50,138 nucleotides of DNA from an uncultured Pelagibacteraceae bacterium (GTDB lineage Bacteria; Pseudomonadota; Alphaproteobacteria; Pelagibacterales; Pelagibacteraceae): the NCBI GenBank assembly GCA_902634695.1, contig CACPLE010000002.1:1-50138 (forward strand), given 5' to 3'. The position numbers were made by a program, and so were the translations under genes. Below are positions 10,378 to 20,269 of this stretch, in pieces. Positions within the stretch are counted from its first letter, which is position 1, and each line of letters starts with the position of its first letter. The notes under the pieces were generated by a model, which did no database searches, was not told where the DNA came from, and was given only the letters and a program-made list of their open reading frames with translations.

Positions 10378-10974
10378 ATGAAATTTTCAAAAGATTTTCT
10401 TGAAAAAAATATCAGAACTCTAGAAGCAATTGATACTAAAATATTAGAAAAAATGATTTTAATACTATCAGAATGTAAAAAAAATGAAGGTAGACTTTTT
10501 TTAATTGGTGTTGGTGGATCAGCTGGCCATTGTAGTCATGCTGTAAATGACTTTAGAAAAATTTGTAATATACAAGCTTTTACCCCAACAGATAATGTGT
10601 CTGAATTAACTGCGAGAATAAATGACGAAGGGTGGGAAAATTCTTATAAAAATTTTTTAATAGGATCAAAACTAAATAAAAAAGATGTTGTAATGGTCTA
10701 CTCAGTTGGTGGTGGATCCAAAGAAAAAAATATTTCAGTGAATCTTGTAAATTCAATTGATTATTCAAGAAAAATTGGTTCTAAAATAATTTCAATCATT
10801 GGAAAAGAAACCGGTTATGCCAATAAAAAATCAGATGCCTGTTTAGTTTTTAAAATAGATGATAATAATTCTGTGACTCCTATCACAGAAGGTTTAACTT
10901 CTGTAATTTGGCATCTTTTCGTAAGTCACCCCGATCTAAAAGAAAACCAAACTACCTGGGAATCAATTAAATAA
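10378..10974 (+). CDS. gmhA: SIS-domain sedoheptulose-7-phosphate isomerase
   Basis: LFLIGVGGSAGHCSHAVNDFRK SIS domain; likely ATG at 10378 just after the hddA stop. Confidence 0.8.
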   Translation: MKFSKDFLEKNIRTLEAIDTKILEKMILILSECKKNEGRLFLIGVGGSAGHCSHAVNDFRKICNIQAFTPTDNVSELTARINDEGWENSYKNFLIGSKLNKKDVVMVYSVGGGSKEKNISVNLVNSIDYSRKIGSKIISIIGKETGYANKKSDACLVFKIDDNNSVTPITEGLTSVIWHLFVSHPDLKENQTTWESIK

Positions 10975-10983
10975 TATTTACTT

Positions 10984-11934
10984 ATGAACTTATTCATTTC
11001 CGGGGGAGCAGGTTTTATTGGAAGTAATTTGGTTAATGAACTTATTAAATTTAAAGATATAAAAAAAATCATAGTTTATGATAATTTTTCATCTGGAAAA
11101 AAATGGTTTTTAAAAAAAAATAATAAAATTAAGATTATTAAAGGCGATATAAAAAATAAAAAAAAATTAAATTCTGCAATCAAAAATACAAATCTTGTTT
11201 ATCATTTTGCAGCAAATCCCGATATTGCCGCTGCAGTAAAAAACCCCGATATCGATTTTATTGAAGGAACAATGTTATTAAGAAATATTCTCGAGGCCAT
11301 GAGAATAAATAAGATAAAAAAAATAATCTTTGCATCAGGAAGCGGGGTATATGGGGATAAAAAAAATGAATATCTATTTGAAGATAGGACAGTAACAATG
11401 CCAATTTCTACTTACGGAGCTAGTAAACTTTATTGTGAGTCATTAATTTCATCATATGCAAATTTAATAGGCCTTAATGGAATTTCATTTAGATTTGCAA
11501 ATGTTACAGGTGACAATTGTACACATGGTGTGTGCTATGATTTCGTAAAAAAAATTTTTAAGAACAAAAAAAAAATAAAAATTTTAGGAAATGGAAAGCA
11601 AAGTAAATCTTATCTTCATGTTTCGGACGTCGTTAGTGCTTTAGTAAAAGCAAAATCAATTAAAAATAGTGGACATAAAATATTTAATCTTTCAACTAAA
11701 GATTTTATTTCTGTTAATGAAATTTTATATTTAGTACTAAAGGCTTTTGATCTTAAAAGAATAGAAAAAGATTATACCGGAGGCAATAAAGGTTGGAAGG
11801 GAGATGTCCCTGTAGTAAGAATAAATGATCAAAAATTCAGAAGACTAGGATGGAAAAATAAAAGTACAAGCAAACAGTCAATTATAAGAACGATAAATTT
11901 TTTAATAAAAAACAAAAATAATTATGGTTTTTAA
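10984..11934 (+). CDS. NAD-dependent sugar epimerase/dehydratase
   Basis: LFISGGAGFIGSNLV; YGASK catalytic motif. Confidence 0.8.
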   Translation: MNLFISGGAGFIGSNLVNELIKFKDIKKIIVYDNFSSGKKWFLKKNNKIKIIKGDIKNKKKLNSAIKNTNLVYHFAANPDIAAAVKNPDIDFIEGTMLLRNILEAMRINKIKKIIFASGSGVYGDKKNEYLFEDRTVTMPISTYGASKLYCESLISSYANLIGLNGISFRFANVTGDNCTHGVCYDFVKKIFKNKKKIKILGNGKQSKSYLHVSDVVSALVKAKSIKNSGHKIFNLSTKDFISVNEILYLVLKAFDLKRIEKDYTGGNKGWKGDVPVVRINDQKFRRLGWKNKSTSKQSIIRTINFLIKNKNNYGF

Positions 11935-11936
11935 TA

Positions 11937-12617
11937 ATGATTAAATATGGTGACAGAATAAGTGTTGCAATGATCTCAATGAATGAGGAAGGTTCAATTG
12001 AAAAAATAGTAAATGAAATTAAATCGATAGATAAAAGAATAGAAATTGTTTTAATCGATAGCAGCACCGACAAAACTTTTGATATAGCACAAAAATTAGA
12101 CATTAAAGCTATCAAACAATTTCCTCCAAAAGGTTATGGTTTAGCTATGGATTTAGCATTAAAATCATGCACGAAAGATGTCATTATCACATTAGATTGT
12201 GATTGCACATACCCAACATCAGAAATAGAGAAATTGTCAGAACTAGTTATCGATGATAAATGTAGTGTTGTAGATTGCAATAGACTTCAAAGAAAACCAA
12301 AAAATATGAAAATTATTAATTATTTAGGGAATAAAATATTTTCAGTTTTAGCAAGTATTTTTTTTCTCAGAAATATTCCGGACCTACATTCGGGAATGAG
12401 AGCCTATAATAAGTCAATTTTAACTGAAATTGAATACAATCCAAATGGACCTTCATTGCCAGTGGAGCTGCTGTTAGCTTTCTACAAAAGAAGATTTAAG
12501 GTAAAAACGATTAATATTGATTATTTTGAGAGAATTGGAAAAAGTAAAATGATGCCTTTTGAAACTTCAATTTGGACAATAAAAAGAATTTTTAAAGTAA
12601 GATTTGAAAAAATTTAA
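11937..12617 (+). CDS. GT2 family glycosyltransferase (dolichol-phosphate mannosyltransferase-like)
   Basis: SVAMISMNEEGSIEKIV, LDCDCTYP, DLHSGMRAY. Confidence 0.8.
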   Translation: MIKYGDRISVAMISMNEEGSIEKIVNEIKSIDKRIEIVLIDSSTDKTFDIAQKLDIKAIKQFPPKGYGLAMDLALKSCTKDVIITLDCDCTYPTSEIEKLSELVIDDKCSVVDCNRLQRKPKNMKIINYLGNKIFSVLASIFFLRNIPDLHSGMRAYNKSILTEIEYNPNGPSLPVELLLAFYKRRFKVKTINIDYFERIGKSKMMPFETSIWTIKRIFKVRFEKI

Positions 12618-12670
12618 TATTAAAAAAACTATAATCAAATTGAAGGTTTTAGATTTACCAGGATAGAATT

Positions 12671-13507
12671 TTGAAAAAAAAAATTAAGGATTTTTCAGTT
12701 ATTATTTCAGTTTATGATGGAATAGAGGTTCAATTATATAAAAAATCATTATTAAGTATATTGAATCAAACTTATTTACCCAAAGAAGTAATTTTAGTTT
12801 TAGATGGTGTAAAAAAAAAACAATTAATTGATGAAACCATTAAATTTAAAAATAAATTTAAAAGAGTAAAAATTATCAATAACTCAAAAAATGTTGGTAT
12901 TGCCAAGTCATACAATAGAGCTATTAAATATTTAAAAACAGATTTAGTGGCAATTCAAGATAGTGATGATTTATCATTATCAGGTAGATTTAAAGCCCAA
13001 TATGATTATTTGCATCAAAACAAGAATATATCTGTAATTGGCACTTCAGTGTATGAATATGATCTAGATACAGGAAAAAAGTTAAAAAAATTGAACCCAA
13101 TTTCTTTTGAAGAAATAAAAAAAAATATGAGATTTAGAAATCCTATAAATCATCCAACTGTAATGTTTAGAAAAGGTGATGTAAAAAAATGTGGTGGATA
13201 TAAGAATCTTAATAGAATGGAAGACTATCATTTATGGATTAGGATGATAAGTTTTGGCTACTTGATAAATAACTTAAAAATACCCTTTGTAATAATGCAT
13301 GTTAAAAAAGATTTTTACCAAAGAAGATCAGGTTTGCAAATATTAAAAAGCGAGTTGACAATTCAATTGTTACTTTTTAAAAAAAAATATAATAATTTTT
13401 TAATGTTATTAATTATAACATTTGCTAAATGTTTCTATCATTTGTGTCCGGCATTTATTAAAAAAATTATTAGAAACAATTATTTTCTAAATTTGTTAAA
13501 TAAGTAA
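12671..13507 (+). CDS. GT2 family glycosyltransferase
   Basis: FSVIISVYDGIEVQLYKKSLLSILNQTYLPKEVILVLDG; QDSDD. Confidence 0.85.
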   Translation: MKKKIKDFSVIISVYDGIEVQLYKKSLLSILNQTYLPKEVILVLDGVKKKQLIDETIKFKNKFKRVKIINNSKNVGIAKSYNRAIKYLKTDLVAIQDSDDLSLSGRFKAQYDYLHQNKNISVIGTSVYEYDLDTGKKLKKLNPISFEEIKKNMRFRNPINHPTVMFRKGDVKKCGGYKNLNRMEDYHLWIRMISFGYLINNLKIPFVIMHVKKDFYQRRSGLQILKSELTIQLLLFKKKYNNFLMLLIITFAKCFYHLCPAFIKKIIRNNYFLNLLNK

Positions 13508-14508
13508 ATTAAATAAAAATTTGGCACCAGTGATGCTAAGGCTATAATTAAATTACTAGTTGAGAAATAAACTATACCAAAAAATAAATTAGTTATACCT
13601 ATGAGGATAATTCTTAAAAGTACATATGAATGATCTTTTCCAGCTATATAAGTTGGAGCCAAAAAATAATAATCAAATAATCTTGCCCAAGGAGGTATGC
13701 CGCTTAATGTTTTTCTTATTAAAGTTAAATTTACATCTACAAGAGGATATAAAAATAGAATTATTCCCAAAAAATAATAATCAATTTGAATTAAAAAAAT
13801 TATTATATAACCATTAATAAAACCAACTGGAATACTTCCCGTGTCTCCAAGAAATGTTTTAGCTTTAGGCCAGTTAAAAAATAAAAAAGGAATTATTAAA
13901 GATAACATTATTAAAGAAATTAATGTTATAGGATAAATTTCATTATTAAGATAAGATATTATTAATACACCAGTATATAAAACTAATGAACAAATGCCCA
14001 TCACACCATCTGAGCCATCTATAAAATTGTTAGTATTAATAATTAATACAAAAAAATAAACTATAAAAAGTAACTCAAGTTTTTCTGGTAAAAGATCTAT
14101 TATTGGAAATTTAAAAATAGGCAGACTCAGATAACAAATTGTTATTTGCAATACTAATCTAATAGTAGGGTTTATTTTAAAAAGATCATCAATGATTGAA
14201 ACAAGAAATAGCAGCGAAACTGATAAAATTAGTAAATAATATCTTGAAGAAAAGACACTAAATAAATTATCAAAGCTTTTTTCATAAAGATAGACTACAA
14301 CCATACTAAATATAAAAAGACTTACAATTATAACACCACTGTTATTAAAAATTTTACCTTTATGATATGAGTGCTCGCTTGTTTTTGAAAAAAAAGAGTG
14401 TTTTATTTTTATTTTTAAAAAAAAAAAAATGAAAGTGAAGCATACTAAAATGTTAAAAAAAAATAAGTAGCTTAAAATCTTTGAATTTAATAGATTTGAG
14501 AATTCCAT
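13480..14508 (-). CDS. polyprenyl-phosphate glycosylphosphotransferase (WecA/MraY-like GT4)
   Basis: NNFIDGSDGVMG and LGDTGSIPVG motifs in a multi-TM protein. Confidence 0.8.
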   Translation of the reverse strand: MEFSNLLNSKILSYLFFFNILVCFTFIFFFLKIKIKHSFFSKTSEHSYHKGKIFNNSGVIIVSLFIFSMVVVYLYEKSFDNLFSVFSSRYYLLILSVSLLFLVSIIDDLFKINPTIRLVLQITICYLSLPIFKFPIIDLLPEKLELLFIVYFFVLIINTNNFIDGSDGVMGICSLVLYTGVLIISYLNNEIYPITLISLIMLSLIIPFLFFNWPKAKTFLGDTGSIPVGFINGYIIIFLIQIDYYFLGIILFLYPLVDVNLTLIRKTLSGIPPWARLFDYYFLAPTYIAGKDHSYVLLRIILIGITNLFFGIVYFSTSNLIIALASLVPNFYLIYLFNKFRK

Positions 14509-14663
14509 AAAATAATTTTTTTCTTATTATTGAGTGATTTATACATATTTATTTATAATTTAATATGATGATTATTTACAAAAATATTGCTTCATTTATA
14601 ATTTTCTTTATACCAATTTTTTTTTATTTTATGAATACATTTATATAAACAACTTAAATAATT

Positions 14664-15647
14664 ATGAAAACTAAAATTTTAGTAACAGGTGGAGCAGGAT
14701 ATATTGGAAGTCATGTTTCGAATCTTTTAATAGATATGGGCTACTCAGTAACTATAATAGATAATTTGGTAACTGGTAATAAGTTTTTGGTTCCAAAAAA
14801 AGCAAAACTAGAAATATGTGATATTGAAAATAAAAAAAAAGTAGCAAAAATATTAAAAAAAAATAAATTTCAAATAGTTATGCATTTTGCTGGATTAATA
14901 AGAGTAGATGAATCTATGAAAAAACCTAAAAAATATAATTATTATAACTATATAAAGGCAAAAAATTTTTTTGAAACTTGTTTTGAAAATGGTTTAAACA
15001 AGTTGATTTTTTCTTCAACAGCAGCGGTTTATGGAAATACAAAAAATAAAAAAGCCAAAGAAAAAGACAAGCTATATCCTTTAAATCCTTATGCTTTTTC
15101 AAAAATGAAGTTAGAAAAATATTTAATAAAAAAATCTAAAGAAAATAAAATAAAATGTATAATATTAAGATATTTTAATGTTGCAGGTGCAGATAAAAAA
15201 ATGAGAACTGGACCTATATCTAAACACGCAACACATTTAATTAAAATTGCTTGTGAAGTGGCAACAAATAAGAAAAAAGAATTAACAATCAATGGCTCCA
15301 ATTATAAAACTAGAGATGGAACTCCCGTTAGAGATTATATTCATGTATCGGATCTTTCAGAAATTCATTTAATTTCTGCTAGACATTTGTTAAAAAATGG
15401 ATCTTCAGAAATATTCAATTGTGGGTATGGCAAAGGTTATTCGGTTAAACAAGTTGTATTTGAAATGAATAAAATTTTAAAAAAAACACTATCAACTAAA
15501 ATAGGACCCAGAAGATCTGGAGATAGTGAGCGAGTTATTGCAGACGTTTCTAAGTTTAAAAATTTTTTTTCATGGAAACCAAAATATAATAAATTAAGTA
15601 TAATATTAAGCACTGCGCTTAAATGGGAAAAAAAATTGTATAAATAA
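14664..15647 (+). CDS. galE: UDP-glucose 4-epimerase
   Basis: ILVTGGAGYIGSHVSNLL; NPYAFSKMKLE; ILRYFNVAGAD; GTPVRDYIHVSDL. Confidence 0.9.
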   Translation: MKTKILVTGGAGYIGSHVSNLLIDMGYSVTIIDNLVTGNKFLVPKKAKLEICDIENKKKVAKILKKNKFQIVMHFAGLIRVDESMKKPKKYNYYNYIKAKNFFETCFENGLNKLIFSSTAAVYGNTKNKKAKEKDKLYPLNPYAFSKMKLEKYLIKKSKENKIKCIILRYFNVAGADKKMRTGPISKHATHLIKIACEVATNKKKELTINGSNYKTRDGTPVRDYIHVSDLSEIHLISARHLLKNGSSEIFNCGYGKGYSVKQVVFEMNKILKKTLSTKIGPRRSGDSERVIADVSKFKNFFSWKPKYNKLSIILSTALKWEKKLYK

Positions 15648-15663
15648 CATTTTAAGTAAAATT

Positions 15664-16869
15664 ATGAAATTATTTCAATATCCGTTGTTATCAAATGCAC
15701 TGTCACGTCAAGACATAAAAAGCGGGATTAAGGTTTTAAATTCAAAACAAATTACAATGAGCAAAATTACTGAAGGGTTTGAAAAACAATTTGCAAAAAA
15801 AATTGGATCAAATTATGCCGTTATGACAAATTCAGGTTCTTCTGCTAACTTATTAGCATTATCAACTTTAATAAATCCATTGTTTTTAAATAAACTAAAA
15901 CCTCAAGATGAAGTTTTGATACCAGCAATTTGTTGGTCAACTTCATTATGGCCAATTGTGCAACAAGGTTTAAAACCAGTATTTGTTGATGTAGATGTTC
16001 TTACATTTAATATTTCAATCAAAGACCTAGAAAAAAAAATTACAAAAAAAACCAAAGCATTAATGTGTGTTCATGTACTTGGCATTTCATCAAATATGGA
16101 AAAGATAAAAAAAATATGTAAAAAAAAAAATATCATAATTATCGAAGATACTTGTGAAAGCCTTGGAGCTAAATATAATAAAAAACACCTTGGAACTTTC
16201 GGAGAATTTGGCACTTTTTCATTTTATTATTCACATCAAATCACATCTGGCGAAGGAGGAATGATTGTTTGTAATAATAAAAATAATTATAATATTTTAA
16301 AAATGTTAAGATCACATGGATGGTCTAGAAATACGTCATTTCACAAAAAATTTAAGAAGATGTATAAAAATTTAAATGATAATTTTTTATTTATAAATTC
16401 TGGTTATAATTTAAGGCCAACCGAAGTTCAAGCTGCTATGGCATCTAGTCAGTTTAAAAGATTATCTGTATTTAATAAAATTAGAAATCAAAATAGATTA
16501 AAAATTATTCAATCATTAAAGAAATCAGGAGAATGGAAAAATCAATTTGAATTCGTTAAATACGATAAAAAAATTAATCCAAGTTGGTTTGGGATTGCTT
16601 TTATGATAAATAGAAAGTTTATTAATAAGAAAGAAAAATTATTAAAATTTTTGAAAAATAAAGGAATAGAGAGTAGACCAATTCTTAGCGGTAATTTTCT
16701 AAACCAACCTGCAACAAAAATATATAATTTAAATAGTAAAAACATGAAATTTAAAAATGCAGATGATGTTGAAAAAAGAGGTTTTTTTATAGGTTTGCAT
16801 ACTACAAAAATATCAAAAAAAAATTTAAAATTTTTAACTAAAAATTTATTAAAAATTGGAAAGATATAA
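15664..16869 (+). CDS. DegT/DnrJ/EryC1-fold PLP enzyme with His at the Schiff-base Lys position (ColD/RfbH-like dehydratase candidate)
   Basis: SNYAVMTNSGSSANLLAL; IIIEDTCESLGA; FSFYYSHQITSGEGGM; GYNLRPTEVQAAM. Confidence 0.8.
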   Translation: MKLFQYPLLSNALSRQDIKSGIKVLNSKQITMSKITEGFEKQFAKKIGSNYAVMTNSGSSANLLALSTLINPLFLNKLKPQDEVLIPAICWSTSLWPIVQQGLKPVFVDVDVLTFNISIKDLEKKITKKTKALMCVHVLGISSNMEKIKKICKKKNIIIIEDTCESLGAKYNKKHLGTFGEFGTFSFYYSHQITSGEGGMIVCNNKNNYNILKMLRSHGWSRNTSFHKKFKKMYKNLNDNFLFINSGYNLRPTEVQAAMASSQFKRLSVFNKIRNQNRLKIIQSLKKSGEWKNQFEFVKYDKKINPSWFGIAFMINRKFINKKEKLLKFLKNKGIESRPILSGNFLNQPATKIYNLNSKNMKFKNADDVEKRGFFIGLHTTKISKKNLKFLTKNLLKIGKI

Positions 16870-16921
16870 TTGTTTAATTTAAAGATTTTAAAAAATTAAA
16901 TTTTATTTGTTAATTATATAA

Positions 16922-17773
16922 GTGAGCAGAATGATTGTTGGAATAACTGGTTTTTCGGGAGTTTTAGGCAGAGCTATTTATAAAGAATTTTCCAAAATAA
17001 AATATATTAAATTAGTTAAGTGCAAAAGTGACGTTCTAAATAAAGTTAGTATTAGAAATTGGATAAAAAATAATGATTTAGATATAATTATCCATCTGGC
17101 TGCAATAGTTCCAATACACAAATTTAAAAAATCGGGTAAATTTTCAGAGAAAGTTAATTACCAAGGTACAAAAAATATAATAGATTCACTTGAATTTACT
17201 AAAAAAAAAATTTTCTTTTTTTTTGCATCAACCTCTCATGTTTATAAAAAATCTAATCTAAAAATTAATGAATATTCAAAAATAAATCCAATAAATAACT
17301 ATGGATACTCAAAATATAAAGCAGAAAAGTATATTCAATCAAAACAAAAGAAAAAAAAATATAATTTTTGCATAGGAAGAATATTTAGCTATACATCCAG
17401 GTATCAAACTAAAGATTTCTTTTTACCATCAATGTTTGATAAAATTAAAAAAGCTAAAAGTGTTTTTTCAGTAAATTTTAGAAACGAACACAGAGATTTT
17501 GTTCATATTGATGATATTGTTTCAATAATAAAAATTTTAATTTTAAAAAAAAAAAGTGGTATTTACAATATATGTTCAGGCAATAAAACTTCTTTATACG
17601 AAATAATTAAAAAAATATGTAAAAAAATGAATAAAAAGTATATTTTTAATTTTAAGGATAAAAAAACTGTTGGTTTACTAGGCTCAAACAAAAAGATTAA
17701 AATACTTCATAAAAAAAAATTCAAAAATATTGATTTTATTATAGAAGATTATTTTAATAATTTTAAAAAATGA
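16922..17773 (+). CDS. NAD-dependent epimerase/reductase (SDR)
   Basis: IVGITGFSGVLGRAI; YGYSKYKAE; GTG 16922 or ATG 16931 start. Confidence 0.75.
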   Translation: MSRMIVGITGFSGVLGRAIYKEFSKIKYIKLVKCKSDVLNKVSIRNWIKNNDLDIIIHLAAIVPIHKFKKSGKFSEKVNYQGTKNIIDSLEFTKKKIFFFFASTSHVYKKSNLKINEYSKINPINNYGYSKYKAEKYIQSKQKKKKYNFCIGRIFSYTSRYQTKDFFLPSMFDKIKKAKSVFSVNFRNEHRDFVHIDDIVSIIKILILKKKSGIYNICSGNKTSLYEIIKKICKKMNKKYIFNFKDKKTVGLLGSNKKIKILHKKKFKNIDFIIEDYFNNFKK

Positions 17774-19014
17774 AAATTGAAAAATTAAGTTTAAATAAAA
17801 TTACTGATTTATTAATTATTTCACTACCAATAGCCTATTTGTTGGGATCACCTTTTATAAATATTATACTCGTCATTGGATCAATAATATTTTTAATCAA
17901 TTCTAATAATTATAATGAATGGAAATGGTTAAAAATTTATTGGGTTAGGATCTTTTTGTTTTTTTGGTTTTACTTAATTTTAAATAGTTTTTTTGCAACT
18001 GACATTTTTAATGCTTTTAGAGCGTCATTTTCTTTAATAAGATTTTTGCTATTTAGTCTATTAATTAGTTATTATGGATTTAAAATTTTTTCTCTTACAA
18101 AGGTTATTAATTTTTGGAAGTTAATTCTTTTGATTGTATTAATTGATATTTTTATTCAATTTATTTTTGGCTACAATAGTATTGGATTGCCTAAGCATGG
18201 ACCAAGATATTCAGGTTTTTTTGGAAATGAATTAGTTGCGGGTTGTTATATTTTTAAACTATCAGCACCTATAATCGGACTTCTTTATTATAAAATTTTT
18301 TTTAATTTTCAAAACAAAGTTGAATTTATTAATTCGATTGCTTTCTGCTTATTTAGTTTATTTATTTGTTTAATTACTGGCGAAAGGATGAATTTTCTTT
18401 TATTTAGTGGATTAGCAATATTTTTGGCAATTATTATATTTTTATTTAAGAAAAAATTTAAAAGTTTATTTTTATTTATAATTTCAGTAGTTTTCACTTT
18501 ATTTATATTACTTGTTTCATCGGAAGCAGTAAAATCAAGATATTTTGATATGATAAATATTGTCAAAAATTTTGATCAATCTACTTATGGTAAGCTTTTT
18601 AGCTCAGGTTATAGATTATGGGTTAAGAATCCATTTTTTGGCGTTGGTGTAAAAAACTTTAGAGTTGAATGCGATGTTCAGTTAACAGATATCTTACCTG
18701 AAAATCCAGCTCAACTTTGTTCTTCTCACCCTCATAATTTATATTTAGAACTATTATCTGAAACAGGCGTAATAGGAACTACAATTTTTATAATATTATT
18801 TTTTGTTTATTTTAGAGGATTGTTGAGTCAAAAAATTTTTGATTTAAGTAAAAAAAAAAATTGTATTATGATTTCATGCATTATTAGTTCCCTATTAATT
18901 ATTTGGCCAATAGGCACAGCAGGCAGTTTTTATACCACTTGGAATGGTTCTTTTTTATGGGTTCAAATAGGAATTATAAATTATCTTTTTTATAGAAAAA
19001 ATATTTCTCTTTAG
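17770..19014 (+). CDS. O-antigen ligase/polymerase family membrane protein
   Basis: Multi-TM; SSHPHNLYLELLSETGVIG signature of Wzy_C/WaaL family. Confidence 0.85.
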   Translation: MKIEKLSLNKITDLLIISLPIAYLLGSPFINIILVIGSIIFLINSNNYNEWKWLKIYWVRIFLFFWFYLILNSFFATDIFNAFRASFSLIRFLLFSLLISYYGFKIFSLTKVINFWKLILLIVLIDIFIQFIFGYNSIGLPKHGPRYSGFFGNELVAGCYIFKLSAPIIGLLYYKIFFNFQNKVEFINSIAFCLFSLFICLITGERMNFLLFSGLAIFLAIIIFLFKKKFKSLFLFIISVVFTLFILLVSSEAVKSRYFDMINIVKNFDQSTYGKLFSSGYRLWVKNPFFGVGVKNFRVECDVQLTDILPENPAQLCSSHPHNLYLELLSETGVIGTTIFIILFFVYFRGLLSQKIFDLSKKKNCIMISCIISSLLIIWPIGTAGSFYTTWNGSFLWVQIGIINYLFYRKNISL

Positions 19015-20228
19015 CGGGAAAAAAGTTTAATTCTTTTTAAAACTATATTTAAAGCAAGATATATTAGAAAAATATTTAAAACCCAATAAAAAACATTTTT
19101 TACTATAATTAATAACCCTAATATAATGTTGCTAAAATTCCAAACATAACCAAAGTAATATCTATTTTCTGCAAAATTAATAAAATTATAGTAATAAAAA
19201 ACAATAAATTCATACCATAAAGAAAAACAAATTAAAAAAATAATTAATTTAAAATTATTTTTTGAGAAATTCTTTTTCAAAAATTCAATTATATATGGAA
19301 AGGAAAATATAATAAAAATCAACCTATAATCATAAGAAGACGATAAAAAGAAGCTTGCAACTAAAATAAATGAGCTTAATAAAAAACTATTTTCATATTT
19401 ATAATTTGATGGAAACAACAATTTTAATCTAAATAATTTTGATAAAATGTAAATTGTAATTAAAAAAGCAAAAGAATAGTATATTAAGATAAGGTAATTA
19501 AAATTAACTATAAAATATAAAAGTTTTAGCAAAACTTGGGAACTGAAAGTTAATACTATATTAGAAATAATATTTTTATTAATTTTTAGAATATCTTCAA
19601 ACAAGAACAACCCCAAAATCAAAAATGGCAAAAATAATAAAATTCTTTTCAATTTGTTATCTTTATTTTGAAACAGATAGATTGGAGCTAAAACTAAAGG
19701 ATAAAATTTTAAAAATGCTGCAATTATTAATGGTATCAAACTTAAGATTTTATTTTTATAATTAAACAGAATTAAGAAAATAAAAATAAAAAAATAAATT
19801 ATTAATTCATTATTACCTCTTTGAATTGCCAATATGGATTGTGGCGAAAATAATAAAAAAAAATGAATAATTTTGCTAGAATTTTGAAAAAAATAAAAGG
19901 AAGAAAAATAATAAAATAAAATAAATATATAAATCAAGTAGCTGAAATTTTCTTTAAAATAAATATAAATTTTGAACCATATTTTTGGATATACAAATTC
20001 AGCTTTAAGCGTTTCAACACATGATGGAAATTGAGCAGGTAATGTCAAACTACTGTTAAATTTACATTCATAATAATTTTTAATGTAATTCCAATCATGG
20101 AGATAGCTACCAAGTCCAACGCTTTCATCGTAAATGGGATAAAATTTCCATATTTCAAAATAATAAAATAATAAAATGACTAAAAATAAACTTAAATAAT
20201 AAAACAAATTTTCCTTAATATTATTCAT
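19011..20228 (-). CDS. polytopic membrane protein, GT-C/GT87-like glycosyltransferase
   Basis: Multi-TM; SPQSILAIQRGNNELIIYFF segment typical of DUF2029/GT87; likely ATG at 20228. Confidence 0.6.
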   Translation of the reverse strand: MNNIKENLFYYLSLFLVILLFYYFEIWKFYPIYDESVGLGSYLHDWNYIKNYYECKFNSSLTLPAQFPSCVETLKAEFVYPKIWFKIYIYFKENFSYLIYIFILFYYFSSFYFFQNSSKIIHFFLLFSPQSILAIQRGNNELIIYFFIFIFLILFNYKNKILSLIPLIIAAFLKFYPLVLAPIYLFQNKDNKLKRILLFLPFLILGLFLFEDILKINKNIISNIVLTFSSQVLLKLLYFIVNFNYLILIYYSFAFLITIYILSKLFRLKLLFPSNYKYENSFLLSSFILVASFFLSSSYDYRLIFIIFSFPYIIEFLKKNFSKNNFKLIIFLICFSLWYEFIVFYYYNFINFAENRYYFGYVWNFSNIILGLLIIVKNVFYWVLNIFLIYLALNIVLKRIKLFSR

Positions 20229-20269
20229 AAAATAACCTTTACAATGATTAATTTTATATGTAAACAATC

